DNA of 64,000 bases from UBA12170 sp964293475 (lineage in GTDB: Bacteria; Bacteroidota; Bacteroidia; Bacteroidales; UBA12170), in contig CAXYYJ010000028.1 in assembly GCA_964293475.1 (NCBI GenBank), positions 1-64,000 on the forward strand, read 5' to 3'. Positions 54,788 through 64,000 of this stretch are shown here, piece by piece. Numbering within the stretch: the first letter of the stretch is position 1; each line of letters opens with the position of its first letter. The position numbers were made by a program, and so were the translations under genes. The notes under the pieces are model-generated. The model ran no database searches. It was not told where the DNA came from and was given only the letters and a program-made list of their open reading frames with translations.

Positions 54788-56209
54788 ATGCAAAAATCTA
54801 AAATTCAAAAGCCCTGGTTGATGTTTGGTATTATTCTGATGCTGCCATTTCTATTGGTTTCCTGCTTTAGTTTTTATCAGAAAATGAATAAATTTCAGGG
54901 GTTTGCCGAATCGGGGGATTTTGAAAAAGCCGACGAAGCCCTGGAATCGGCTGGAAAGACCGACGAGGGTAGAAACCGGATTTTGTATTTTTTCAACAAA
55001 GGATGGACGCAACATATGCGAGGCGAAGAAGAAAGCAGCAACAATTATTTCAATCAGGCCGATGAATATATGGCTTCATACGAACAAAACTATGCTCTCG
55101 ATGCTCTTGCCTTTTTGAGCAATCCCACCATAAAGCCCTATAAACCAGAGAGCATTGAAAATATCATGGTGAATTATTACAAAGCCATGAACTATCTGCA
55201 AATCAACGATAAGGAAGGCGCACTGGTTGAAGCACGAAAAATTGTTCAGAAATTGTACGAGCAAAACGACCTTTACAAAGACAAACAAAACCGCTACAGC
55301 GATGATGCCTTTGCACAAACCATAGCCGGGCTCATTTACGATGCCAGTGGAGATTTTAACAATGCCTTTATTGCCTACCGCAATGCAGTGAAAGTTTATG
55401 AGGAAGTTTTTCAGCCCCATTTTGGCATTTCAGCCCCTTTACAGTTGAAGGAAGACCTGCTTCGAACTGCCTATTTAAGTGGCATGTCGGCAGAGGTTCA
55501 GCGATTTGAGAAAAAGTTTGACATGGTTTATAAGCCCGTCAGCTACGAAGCTCAACTGGTTTTCTTTTGGGAGAACGGATTTGGCCCGGTGAAAGACCAA
55601 TGGAGCATCAACTTTACAAAAGTGAGCAGCGACGGGGGATTTGTAACCTTTGCAAATCAGGAGATGGGTCTTTCCTTTCCTATTTTTATTGGCGATATGA
55701 GCTCCGACGAGCGCAGCGGTTTTTCGCAGCTGGAATTTTTCAGAATTGCTTTTCCAAAATATGTAGCCCGGAACAAGGTACTCAATAAAGCCACCTTAAC
55801 CCTTGATAATGAAACATATCCCCTGCATTTGGCTCAGGACATCAACAGTATTTCGTTTCAGGTTTTGCAAGACAGGATGCTGAGAGAGTTGGCCACTGCC
55901 ATTGCCCGTTTTGCAGCCAAAAAAGCTACCGAGGCTCTCATCAGACACCAAAATCAGGATGTGGGAACAGCGGTTGGAATTTTAAATGCGCTTACCGAAA
56001 CAGCAGATACCCGCAACTGGCAAACCTTACCCTACGACATTAGTTATTGCAGAGTTCCGCTAAAAACAGGCAACAACACAGTACAATTCGAAGCTTTGGG
56101 AGCTACGGGGCTAAGCGAAAAACAAAGTCTGGAATTGACAGCCACTAAAGGACAAACCATTTTCTTCAACTACCGAAGTTTAGCAAGCTATCCGGCAGGG
56201 GTTCGTTAA
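54788..56209 (+). CDS. COG3014-like lipoprotein with TPR repeats
   Basis: 473 residues from the chosen ATG; an upstream in-frame TTG at 54758 falls in the promoter box. A lipoprotein signal with the lipobox in PFLLVSC (about residue 27) precedes helical repeats (ESGDFEKADEALESAGKT, YFNKGWTQHMRGEEESSN, GLIYDASGDFNNAFIAYRNA) and a C-terminal beta-rich domain (about 260-473). It resembles the COG3014 group of uncharacterised Bacteroidota/Proteobacteria lipoproteins. The stop overlaps that of the convergent sensor kinase gene. Confidence 0.75.
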   Translation: MQKSKIQKPWLMFGIILMLPFLLVSCFSFYQKMNKFQGFAESGDFEKADEALESAGKTDEGRNRILYFFNKGWTQHMRGEEESSNNYFNQADEYMASYEQNYALDALAFLSNPTIKPYKPESIENIMVNYYKAMNYLQINDKEGALVEARKIVQKLYEQNDLYKDKQNRYSDDAFAQTIAGLIYDASGDFNNAFIAYRNAVKVYEEVFQPHFGISAPLQLKEDLLRTAYLSGMSAEVQRFEKKFDMVYKPVSYEAQLVFFWENGFGPVKDQWSINFTKVSSDGGFVTFANQEMGLSFPIFIGDMSSDERSGFSQLEFFRIAFPKYVARNKVLNKATLTLDNETYPLHLAQDINSISFQVLQDRMLRELATAIARFAAKKATEALIRHQNQDVGTAVGILNALTETADTRNWQTLPYDISYCRVPLKTGNNTVQFEALGATGLSEKQSLELTATKGQTIFFNYRSLASYPAGVR

Positions 56210-58086
56210 CCGGCAGTATTTGCCGGAGCCGCAACCGGCAACTCGAAATAGAAACTACTTCCTGCGCCTGGAGCACTTTCAACCCATATTTTTCCCCCGT
56301 TTTTCTCCACAAACTCCTTGCAAAGCAAAAGGCCCAAACCTGTACCCTGTTCGTTTTGTGTGCCGGGTGTAGAAGTGCTTTTATCAATGTGAAAAAGCTT
56401 TTCGATGGTTGTTGAATCCATTCCAATGCCTTTATCGTGAACTCCAAAAACTGCTTTTTGCTCGTGCCTCTCGCCCGATACTGTTATGGTTTCCCCCGAA
56501 TGGCTGAATTTTATAGCATTGGAAATCAAATTTCTAACTATGGAACTCAGCATGTTTTTATCGGCAAACACAAGCAGAACATCGGGCATTTGAATTTGTA
56601 TATCCACCTCTTTTTGAGCTGATTGATTGCTTAGAATATCAACTTCGTTTTCAATGAGTTGCGAAGCATCGACCAATTCGGGCTGGTATTCTATTTTGCC
56701 TGTTTGCGACTGACTCCATTCCAACAAATTAATGAGCAATTCATAAGCTCTGTTGGCCGAATTATGAATGGATTCGGCATATTTTTCCATTTCATCGTAT
56801 TCTTTATCGCGGGCCAGGTCGAGCAAAACACTGCTTAATCCCAGCAAACTGTTGAAGGGGCTGCGTAAATCGTGAGAAATTATGCTAAAAAACTTGTCTT
56901 TGGAGGCAATCACTTCCCTGAGCTTTTGTTCGGTTTTCTTTATATCGGTAATGTCGCGTCCGGTGGCTATTAGCACATCTTTGTCGAAATACTTTCCCTT
57001 GTTAATAATTAAATCCTTCAGAAAAAAACGACCATCCATTCTTTTCGACCAAAAACCGAAGCGGGCAGAAACTCCTGTTTTAAAAACTTCCAATGAAAGG
57101 CGTTGGGTTTCTTCCAGATTGTTCAAGCCGGGGGCGGCTACATCGAGAGGGGTGAGTCCGATTAAATCTTTTCGTTCGCATCCATACAATCGGGCGGCTC
57201 CTTCGTTCACTTCAATAAAAACCCCCTTCTCATCCTGAATATAAATGGCTTCGTCGATGGTGTTAAAAATATCCTGGTACGTTTGAATGGTTTGCTGAAG
57301 CTTTTCCTCAGCCACAATTCGCTTGGTGATATCGCGCAGGCTACCATAAATTTTCCCTGTGTTATCCTGGTCGGACATTTTGAGCCCAGCCGAAACAGAA
57401 ACATGAATCTGCGATCCATCCTTATTGATAAGAGCCAGCTGAAAATCGCTGACATTCTGATATTTAAACAGTTTGTCGAGAAAATGCTGACGGTCGACAG
57501 TGTTTTCGGCAAATCTGGCCATAGATTTACCTATGAGCTCTTCGCGGGTGTAAAGGCCTTTGGAGAGCGTTTCGATGGCCGGACTAATGTCGATGATGAT
57601 ACCCTGCAAATCGGCCACAAAAAACGCATCCTGAATATGCTCAAAAATATGTAGAAACCGCTCTTCGCTGTCTTTTAGAGCTTGTTCGGCCTGTTTGCGC
57701 TCCTGTTGATTGAGCAGCAAATCGGAAAAATCCATTATCACAAGCGAAATCATGTTTTGAGCGGTTGAAAAGGCCTGAAGTTTATAGATTTTACCGTCAA
57801 AACCCATATAATGCTCCACTATTTCGCTTGGATTAATGCCAGTAACTTTGGTAAAAAACTCCATCCAAAGCAGGAAATTGTCTGAATTTTCATGATGAAT
57901 TTCATCCACGGTTTTTCCAATAATTTCTGCGGATTTTAGTCCGGTTATTTGCTCAAAACTCTCGTTTATTTCCGTATAAGTTAACTCAAGGGTATTGGCA
58001 TTCCGGTTCTTCTCCTGTGCGAATTGGGCATATCCGAAAGGTGCTTTTTCGATAAGCGGTTGTGTAAAATCTTTTTTTTGCCTCAT
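56206..58086 (-). CDS. Multi-PAS sensor histidine kinase
   Basis: 626 residues with no clear membrane helix, so probably cytoplasmic. Three PAS domains occupy about 25-135, 145-260 and 270-390 (LHIFEHIQDAFFVADLQGII, YQDIFNTIDEAIYIQDEKG). HisKA follows with the phospho-accepting His in IISHDLRSPFNSLLG (about residue 405), then HATPase with NLISNAIKFSHSG (N box), HDKGIGMDS and EQGTGLGLLLCKEF. No receiver domain is fused. It lies next to the larger multi-PAS hybrid kinase (143-base gap) and may share its input or partner. Its stop overlaps the convergent lipoprotein gene. Confidence 0.9.
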   Translation of the reverse strand: MRQKKDFTQPLIEKAPFGYAQFAQEKNRNANTLELTYTEINESFEQITGLKSAEIIGKTVDEIHHENSDNFLLWMEFFTKVTGINPSEIVEHYMGFDGKIYKLQAFSTAQNMISLVIMDFSDLLLNQQERKQAEQALKDSEERFLHIFEHIQDAFFVADLQGIIIDISPAIETLSKGLYTREELIGKSMARFAENTVDRQHFLDKLFKYQNVSDFQLALINKDGSQIHVSVSAGLKMSDQDNTGKIYGSLRDITKRIVAEEKLQQTIQTYQDIFNTIDEAIYIQDEKGVFIEVNEGAARLYGCERKDLIGLTPLDVAAPGLNNLEETQRLSLEVFKTGVSARFGFWSKRMDGRFFLKDLIINKGKYFDKDVLIATGRDITDIKKTEQKLREVIASKDKFFSIISHDLRSPFNSLLGLSSVLLDLARDKEYDEMEKYAESIHNSANRAYELLINLLEWSQSQTGKIEYQPELVDASQLIENEVDILSNQSAQKEVDIQIQMPDVLLVFADKNMLSSIVRNLISNAIKFSHSGETITVSGERHEQKAVFGVHDKGIGMDSTTIEKLFHIDKSTSTPGTQNEQGTGLGLLLCKEFVEKNGGKIWVESAPGAGSSFYFELPVAAPANTAG

Positions 58087-58229
58087 GGTTTTCTACTGAA
58101 GTGAACAAAAGAAATCGAAATTGATGAAGGGTAAAGGCTTTCATAAACATTTAACAGAACGTAAAAACCAATATTAGTATTATTGATGCTCATGCCATTC
58201 CAATCTTTATGCGCACGATTTAACATTTT

Positions 58230-61200
58230 TTAAATCAAATACTTACGAATCATTTTTAATAATATTTCCTTCTGAATTGGTTTGGGAATGAAATCGTTAC
58301 ATCCGGAAATCAGGGCTTTTTCACGGTCTTCTGACGAAACGTAGGCAGTTTGGGCAATAATGGGAATTGTTTTATTAAACTGTCTGATACGTGAAGTTGC
58401 CTCGTATCCGTCAATATCGGACATTTTAATATCCATAAGCACCAGCGAAATATCCTGATTCTTTTTAACCATCGAAATTGCTGTTTCTCCACAATCGGCA
58501 TGAAGCAGGTTAAATTTATGCTCTTTGAGCATAAGCTCCAGCACATGATAGTTAATGAGCTCGTCTTCAACAACTAAAATGGTACTGTCGGACGAAAAAG
58601 CAGGGTTTATTACCACTTCGCGATCGGGTATGGGTTGATGTGTGCGGATAGGAATATAAGGCACCTGAAGATAAAAGACAGATCCTTTGTTCAATTCAGA
58701 TTCCACCCAAATGCGTCCTCCCAAAGCCTCGGCATAGGCTTTGCAGATGGCCAGTCCCAGGCCGGCTCCGTCGTTGGTTTGTTTCGATTGCAAAGTTCCT
58801 TGAATAAACCGATCGAAAATTATTTGATGCTGACTCTCATGAATCCCCAGCCCCGTATCTTTAACAAAGAAAATCATGGATTGACGTTCCAGATAGCTTC
58901 CTATGGTAATGGTTCCCGACTCGGTAAACTTTACGGCGTTGTCGAGCAAATTCAGCAAAATGGTATTTAATAAGATAAAGTCGGTGGAAACAAAAGCCTT
59001 TTCTGGTATAATATCTGCCTGCAATTTGATGGCGATATCTTTTTTAATGGGTGAGCTCATAAAATCTTCGAATACTTCGATCATCAGATCATCCACGTTG
59101 CAATCACGGCGGGAAACCTGAATAATACCAGCATCGATTTTCGATATTTCCACAATATTGTTAATGGTATTCAACAGCCTTTTGCTGCTTCTGGCAATCA
59201 AATCTATAAACATTCTTTTCTCATCCTCGTCTATTTCCGGATCGTCGAGAAAGCCAATAAATCCAAAAATAGCATTCATGGGGGTTCGTATTTCGTGCGA
59301 AATATTTTGGAGAAAAGCAGTTTTCAGCCTGACGCTTTCCTGTGCTTTATCGCGCGAAATTCTCAGGTTTTCTTCATTGATACTGCGCGACAAAGCTGCT
59401 CCCAGCGATGCGGCAAGAGTTTCTAAAATGGCATGATCACCCTCTGTCCATTGTGATTTGCCGTTGCAGTCGTCGAAACCCAGAAATCCCCAAAACTGCC
59501 CGTCAACCTGAACAGGCACCACCAGCAATGAGATGATATCCTGTGGAAGTAAAATGGATTGCTCTGTTAGAGGAAAAGAAGTGACCAAACCCGATATGGA
59601 TTCACCTTTTTTAAATGCTTTCAGCCACCGCGGAAAAAGATTGTCGAAGGAAAGATTCTGAAGTTGCTTGTTGTTAATCTGCATCGAAATACCATCTTTC
59701 ACCCACTCGTAGCGTTGACTCATAAGATTTTCGCCATTCGCTGGATCAACATGATATTCAAATAAATAAATACGGTCCATGTGGCTGGCCTGACCCACTT
59801 CCTCCATAACACGGGTCATGGCCAAATCCATATTTTCTTCCGATAATAAGGTATGACTGGCCCTTGAAATGGCCATTAACAAGGCATCTTGCCGAAGTAT
59901 TGCATCTTCTGCTTCTTTGCGTTCGGTAATATTGTTGATGCTTGCCATGATGATGGTTTCGTTATTTACCCTAATGGCCTGAGCGGTAACTAATCCAATG
60001 ATTTCCTTACCATTCTTGTGCAGAAATACATAGGGCTGTTCTATTACCTTTTCACCCGAATCGAGTTTGGAGGCAAATTCTTCCCTGTCGGATGGATTTT
60101 TCCATAAACCTCTTTCAAAATGTGTATTTCCTGTTATTTCTTCCGCATTATAGCCGGTATTTTGACAAAAAGCCTGATTTACTTCAATAATTCCTCCGGT
60201 GATGGTGTCGGTTAACAGCATGGGATAGGGGCTTGAATGGAAAGCAGTGGCAAATTTTTGCTCGCTCTCTTTCAATGTTTGTTCTGCTTTGCGCTGCTCG
60301 GTGATATTGTGGGCAATTCCATTGTAAACGGTCTCGTTTTTCTCGTTTATCATGGCTTTTGTGGAGCTGCGCACCCAAACTTCGTCGCCCGACTTTGTCA
60401 GAATGCGATAATCTGATGTTTCTTCAATGCCCCTTTGCACCAATTGAAATTTCTCGATCATCCGGCTTAAATCTTCCGGATGAATAAACTCGATAAAAGC
60501 TCTGCCAACATAATTATGAGCTTCGAAGCCCGAAAAATTCAAGACGCTGGGGCTGATATACTCAATAATTCCATCTTTATTTAAGGTAAAAAGCACGTCT
60601 TCTAAATTCTCAACCAGTTGACGGTAATTTGTTTCGTGTTCCTGAAGCTTGCTTTCATACTTAAGTTGCTCAGTTACATCCCTTATTGAGCCCTGATAGC
60701 CTATTAATTCCCCCGTGGGGGATAAAAGAGGAATTCCGTTTGTAATAACGTTAACCATATTTCCACTCTTCGACATCAGGATGCAGTCGAGATTTACAAG
60801 GGGCTCGTGATTGGAGATGTACTGCCTGATTATTTCTGTTTTTTCGGGAGGGCTCTGGGGATGAAGCAGGTCAAAACAGCTTATCTGGCCAATGAGCTCA
60901 TGGGGTTGATAGCCCAGGATTTTTTCTACGGATTTATTGGCATAAATATAAATTCCCCGGCTATCGACTTCCCAGATAAATTCGCCCACATGTGATGCCA
61001 CATGCTCAAATCGTTTCTGGTTTTTCTCGGCCAATTCCTTGGCATTGATGATATCCTTCTCATATTTCTTAAGTTCTGAAATATCGGTTGATATGTTTCC
61101 TGTGGCAATAAGCTGGTTCTTTTCGTTGTAAATAGGATATTTTTTGGTGTACAGGGTTTTTATTTCACCATTGGGTAGAATCAGGGGCTCTTCCTTAATC

Positions 61201-62300
61201 AAAAACTCACCTCTTTTAAATTGCTGAACTTTGATTTCATCGGACATGTAGGTGCAAATAGGTTCTGTTTCGGGAGGAAGATTAAATATTTCGGCATCAG
61301 TTTTTCCAATAAGTTCTGCAACCGAAGACAATCCTGCAGCCCTGGCAAAGGCAGAATTTGTAGCGATAACCTTTAAATCTAAATCTTTAACAACCACTAT
61401 GCTGTCGTTTTGTTCCATCATGGCGGCAAAAGCCTGCATTTTTTGCTCGGTGGTTCTGGGTTCAGTAATGTCGATGGTGTAGCAACCCAACCCTGTTTCG
61501 TTCTTATTTATTTGCACAGGAAATTTATGGCTTTCCATGATTCTTCCATTCACAGAATTTTCGAAAATCGTTAACCGGTTGTTTTTGAGAGTTTCCAAAT
61601 CATCTTTAAAGCATTTCTCGGCGATGGCCAAGGGCAGGATTTCCAAGTCGGTTTTCCCAAGAATTTCATCCATCGATTTGTCCAAAAATTTTAAAAGCGA
61701 TTGGTTTGCAAACACAAATCGAAGAGATGCGTCTTTAATAAACACTTTTTCGTCCATGGAATTTAGCAAGGAACAAAATCTGTTTTTAACTATTTCGCAT
61801 TCAACCTCCACTTTTTTCTTGTCCGAAATATCCTGAACAATTCCCCTAATAGTGGTTTTACCTTTGCTTGATTGCTTATGGATGATTTCGCCCGAGTCGA
61901 AAAGCCATTTATAGGTTCCGTCGGCACATAATATTCGGTATTCTATTTCATAACGACTGGCTTTGCCCGACAAATAGTTATGCATAGCCGCCATAGCTTT
62001 TGATGTATCATTGGGGTGGAGAAGTTTTACAAAATCCTGATAGGTTTTAAATTGCTCTGCTTCATAGCCCAGGAGCATGGCTTTCAGGGGATGAAAATTC
62101 ACATTGCCGCTCGGTAGCTCCAGAGTCCACCAGGCAAGTTTTGCAGTTTTAAACCCATTTTCAAGCTTATCAATGGTTTCCGATTGCGATCGGAGGAGCT
62201 CATTTTGGTGGGCAATAGTTTTTTTTAACTCATCAATCTGTTGATTAAGGAGATTTAGTTGGGCTAATGAGCCATCGTTATAGAGTTCGTTATGCGCCAT
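58230..62300 (-). CDS. Hybrid sensor kinase: six PAS, GAF, HisKA/HATPase and receiver domain
   Basis: 1356 residues. An N-terminal coiled coil (about 10-45) is followed by about six PAS domains to residue about 830 (for example LENGFKTAKLAWWTLELPSG, FCSLLNSMDEKVFIKDASLR, HVASHVGEFIWEVDSRGIY, LVENLEDVLFTLNKDGIIEY, AFHSSPYPMLLTDTITGG), then a GAF domain (about 830-985), HisKA with NISHEIRTPMNAIFGF (His near 1000), HATPase with LLDNAVKFTESG and GAGLGLAICKAYAE, and a receiver domain (VVEDELINYHVLELML; phosphorylated Asp in LVLMDIKMSD near 1290). No membrane helix or DNA-binding domain, so it likely signals through a phosphorelay to another protein. Single gene, upstream of the smaller PAS kinase. 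Confidence 0.92.
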   Translation of the reverse strand: MAHNELYNDGSLAQLNLLNQQIDELKKTIAHQNELLRSQSETIDKLENGFKTAKLAWWTLELPSGNVNFHPLKAMLLGYEAEQFKTYQDFVKLLHPNDTSKAMAAMHNYLSGKASRYEIEYRILCADGTYKWLFDSGEIIHKQSSKGKTTIRGIVQDISDKKKVEVECEIVKNRFCSLLNSMDEKVFIKDASLRFVFANQSLLKFLDKSMDEILGKTDLEILPLAIAEKCFKDDLETLKNNRLTIFENSVNGRIMESHKFPVQINKNETGLGCYTIDITEPRTTEQKMQAFAAMMEQNDSIVVVKDLDLKVIATNSAFARAAGLSSVAELIGKTDAEIFNLPPETEPICTYMSDEIKVQQFKRGEFLIKEEPLILPNGEIKTLYTKKYPIYNEKNQLIATGNISTDISELKKYEKDIINAKELAEKNQKRFEHVASHVGEFIWEVDSRGIYIYANKSVEKILGYQPHELIGQISCFDLLHPQSPPEKTEIIRQYISNHEPLVNLDCILMSKSGNMVNVITNGIPLLSPTGELIGYQGSIRDVTEQLKYESKLQEHETNYRQLVENLEDVLFTLNKDGIIEYISPSVLNFSGFEAHNYVGRAFIEFIHPEDLSRMIEKFQLVQRGIEETSDYRILTKSGDEVWVRSSTKAMINEKNETVYNGIAHNITEQRKAEQTLKESEQKFATAFHSSPYPMLLTDTITGGIIEVNQAFCQNTGYNAEEITGNTHFERGLWKNPSDREEFASKLDSGEKVIEQPYVFLHKNGKEIIGLVTAQAIRVNNETIIMASINNITERKEAEDAILRQDALLMAISRASHTLLSEENMDLAMTRVMEEVGQASHMDRIYLFEYHVDPANGENLMSQRYEWVKDGISMQINNKQLQNLSFDNLFPRWLKAFKKGESISGLVTSFPLTEQSILLPQDIISLLVVPVQVDGQFWGFLGFDDCNGKSQWTEGDHAILETLAASLGAALSRSINEENLRISRDKAQESVRLKTAFLQNISHEIRTPMNAIFGFIGFLDDPEIDEDEKRMFIDLIARSSKRLLNTINNIVEISKIDAGIIQVSRRDCNVDDLMIEVFEDFMSSPIKKDIAIKLQADIIPEKAFVSTDFILLNTILLNLLDNAVKFTESGTITIGSYLERQSMIFFVKDTGLGIHESQHQIIFDRFIQGTLQSKQTNDGAGLGLAICKAYAEALGGRIWVESELNKGSVFYLQVPYIPIRTHQPIPDREVVINPAFSSDSTILVVEDELINYHVLELMLKEHKFNLLHADCGETAISMVKKNQDISLVLMDIKMSDIDGYEATSRIRQFNKTIPIIAQTAYVSSEDREKALISGCNDFIPKPIQKEILLKMIRKYLI

Positions 62301-62709
62301 GACTTTTCAAAATAGAGTATTGAAATAAAAATAAATTGTCAATAAATATACGAAAAATTTAAAAAAAATGCCAATAAAAATAGTGTTATTTATAATATTG
62401 TTTATCAGTGTTTTAGCATAGATAACTTTGACATTGTGAACAGTCATTTTGTTAAAAACCCGACCATTTTCTGTATTGAAACAGTGATTTGACGTAACAA
62501 AACAGGCCAAAAATTGAGTCAGGGGCGGTGATTTCGAAGAAGAATAAAACCTAACCTATTGAATTACGAACGCTTATATTTTTTTACTATCTTTGCCCTC
62601 CGATTTTAACAGCAACTCATGGCATGCGCGAAATAACCTTGAAATTTGCAAATTTTAAATATCTAAAACGCGAACGACCCTTAGTTGTAATTTTCAAATT
62701 TATTTAGGA
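62301..62709. other. Divergent intergenic region with putative promoters
   Basis: 409 AT-rich bases between the hybrid kinase and the GT5-domain gene. It holds a TAACTTTG box at 62423-62430 (with a TTG 22 bases upstream) and the TATCTTTG box at 62588-62595. No RNA gene is recognised. Confidence 0.55.
62588..62595 (+). promoter_or_regulatory. -7 box TATCTTTG upstream of the GT5-domain gene
   Basis: Exact TAnnTTTG match, 115 bases before the ATG at 62710, giving a leader of about 110 bases. The leader is unusually long, but no clear regulatory RNA fold was seen. Confidence 0.55.
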
Positions 62710-63516
62710 ATGAAGAAAAGAGTTTTATTTGTCAATCAGGAGATAATGCCCTATTTGCCAGAAACACACCGTAGTAAGATTGGCCGTTATCTTCCCCAGG
62801 GCATTCAGGAAAAAGGTAAAGAAATCAGAACTTTTATGCCGCGTTTTGGGAATATCAATGAGCGACGAAATCAATTGCACGAAGTGATTCGACTCTCCGG
62901 AATGAATTTGATTATCGACGACCACGACCACCCTCTCATCATTAAAGTTGCATCTATTCAGCAAGCCAGAATGCAGGTATACTTCATCGACAACGAAGAA
63001 TATTTTCAACGCAAGTACACCACCACCGATAAAAACGGAAAGTTTTTTGAAGATAACGACGAGCGAGCCGTATTTTTTAGCCGCGGGGTTCTGGAAACCG
63101 TGAAAAAGCTGGGCTGGTCGCCCGATATAGTGCATTGCCACGGCTGGATGTCGGCGCTGGTGCCCATCTACATTAAAAAAGCCTTTAAAGATAACCCCAT
63201 TTTTAGCGATACCAAAATCGTGGTTTCTCTCTACAACGACGAAGTAAATGTGAAACTCAACGACAATCTTCCGCAAAAAATTAAAATGGAAGGAATCAAC
63301 GATGTGGATCTGGAGGTTTATCGCAACGGAAATTATCTCGATTTGATTAAAGGCGCATTAGACTATGCCGACGCCATTATCTATGGCAACGAAGACCTGG
63401 AGGCCGACTATATAAAACTGGCCGAAGAATCGGGCAAACCCATTCTCAAATATCAACCCGAAGAGACTTATATCGACGTTTATAATGATTTCTACGATCA
63501 GCTCATTAAGGAGTAA
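62710..63516 (+). CDS. Stand-alone GT5-type (glycogen synthase N-terminal) domain protein
   Basis: 268 residues, only the N-terminal Rossmann half of glycogen/starch synthase (normally about 480). The family opening is clear (MKKRVLFVNQEIMPYLPETH; YLPQGIQEKGKEIRTFMPRF; PDIVHCHGWMSALVP), but the ADP-glucose-binding K-x-G-G-L is changed to K23-I-G-R26-Y and the C-terminal GT1-like half is absent. This short form is found in Bacteroidota. It may have lost synthase activity or need a partner; annotation as a full glycogen synthase would be misleading. Preceded by a -7 box with a long leader. Confidence 0.8.
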   Translation: MKKRVLFVNQEIMPYLPETHRSKIGRYLPQGIQEKGKEIRTFMPRFGNINERRNQLHEVIRLSGMNLIIDDHDHPLIIKVASIQQARMQVYFIDNEEYFQRKYTTTDKNGKFFEDNDERAVFFSRGVLETVKKLGWSPDIVHCHGWMSALVPIYIKKAFKDNPIFSDTKIVVSLYNDEVNVKLNDNLPQKIKMEGINDVDLEVYRNGNYLDLIKGALDYADAIIYGNEDLEADYIKLAEESGKPILKYQPEETYIDVYNDFYDQLIKE

Positions 63517-63586
63517 CCGTTAAAAAAAGATAAATGGTTTTTTAATCTTATCTGCATTATCTACTTTCGCCAAGCAATTGATACAT

Positions 63587-64000
63587 ATGACAATCAAAAG
63601 AAATTTATTTATAGCAAGCCTGGGGATAGTAGTCCTTACCATGGCGTTTTTTTCCTGCAAAAAAGACATTAGTAAAATCGGCGTGGAAGTGGTTGGCGAA
63701 AACCCGCTGAAAGTCAGTTATATGGATACCATTACCATTAAGGTTCACAGCGAATTAATAGACAGTTTAAGAACCGATGAGCTAAGCTCGCACGTGATGG
63801 GCGCCTTCAAAGACCCTGTTTTTGGAACTATAAATGCCAGCATTTACTCGCAATTCAGATTAAAATCGGGCTACGAAGACTTTGACTTTGGCACCAATCC
63901 ACAGTTGGATAGTATTGTTCTCTATATAGCTTATACCGAAAACGAAGTTTATGGAGATACTCTTTACAATCAAAAATGGACTGTGTATGAAGTTGGTGAA
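63587..64000 (+). CDS. DUF4270 lipoprotein, 3'-truncated by the window edge
   Basis: The first 138 residues of a DUF4270 protein. A lipoprotein signal (MTIKRNLFIASLGIVVLTMA) ends with the lipobox in FFSC (residue 24). The mature start (ISKIGVEVVGENPLKVSYMD) and GAFKDPVFGTINASIYSQFR with DSIVLYIAYTENEVYGDT are characteristic. DUF4270 proteins are Bacteroidota outer-membrane lipoproteins of unknown role, commonly next to the short glycogen synthase gene. The gene continues past 64000. Confidence 0.85.
   Translation, partial: MTIKRNLFIASLGIVVLTMAFFSCKKDISKIGVEVVGENPLKVSYMDTITIKVHSELIDSLRTDELSSHVMGAFKDPVFGTINASIYSQFRLKSGYEDFDFGTNPQLDSIVLYIAYTENEVYGDTLYNQKWTVYEVGE

Noticed and set aside
1..64000. 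tRNA, rRNA or selenocysteine genes
   Set aside because: I looked through the intergenic regions by eye and found no cloverleaf with a plausible anticodon or conserved rRNA stretch; small RNAs may be missed without covariance searches.

Overview
The window looks like a chromosomal segment of a member of the Bacteroidota (Bacteroidia-like). The evidence is a type A C-terminal sorting domain of the type IX secretion system, a TonB-dependent receptor with an N-terminal carboxypeptidase-regulatory-like domain, a CusA pump fused to its outer-membrane channel, a short stand-alone GT5 'glycogen synthase' followed by a DUF4270 lipoprotein, many SPII/SPI exported proteins, and recurrent -7 boxes of the form TAnnTTTG upstream of genes. 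No rRNA, tRNA or CRISPR array was seen.

Layout. (1) 1-8041, + strand: an AT-rich, translationally coupled four-gene cassette (YhcG/DUF1016 nuclease, Eco57I-like adenine methyltransferase, RecF/SMC-like ATPase, GHKL ATPase with a C-terminal PD-(D/E)xK nuclease). This is the best candidate for an under-described defence / restriction-modification-like system; its first gene runs off the left edge. (2) 8198-15871, - strand: heavy-metal RND efflux (adaptor and pump-channel fusion) with an AsmA/DUF748 protein. (3) 16188-25369: housekeeping and secreted peptidases: trhO, two M28 peptidases, a TPR protein, an exported CGKC protein, an M14 carboxypeptidase, tyrS and a YqiA-like esterase. (4) 25438-28955: GH95 and GH27 glycosidases in one operon. 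(5) 29186-36212: an orphan MNT nucleotidyltransferase, then DUF1566 lipoprotein, NodB-type deacetylase, TonB receptor and a LytS/LytTR two-component pair on one strand. (6) 36213-43895: an accessory patch with a CoiA/DUF6035-like nuclease gene between two copies of the 5' end of a six-hairpin glycosidase gene, then three hypothetical genes, each with a member of a small intergenic repeat family just after its stop codon; one member carries a perfect 46-bp palindrome. (7) 43910-51443: SGLT-like symporter, a complete MNT/HEPN toxin-antitoxin pair, uppP, a beta-helix carbohydrate-binding protein with a small T9SS-sorted partner, and small stress or unknown proteins. (8) 51628-54610: acyl-CoA dehydrogenase and both electron-transfer-flavoprotein subunits. 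(9) 54788-64000: a TPR lipoprotein, two multi-PAS sensor kinases, the GT5-domain protein and a truncated DUF4270 gene.

The core is ordinary. The accessory interest lies in 1-8041 and 36213-43400, where base composition is visibly more AT-rich than in the neighbours and repeat structure marks past rearrangement. All functional calls rest on reading motifs by eye; no database search was possible.
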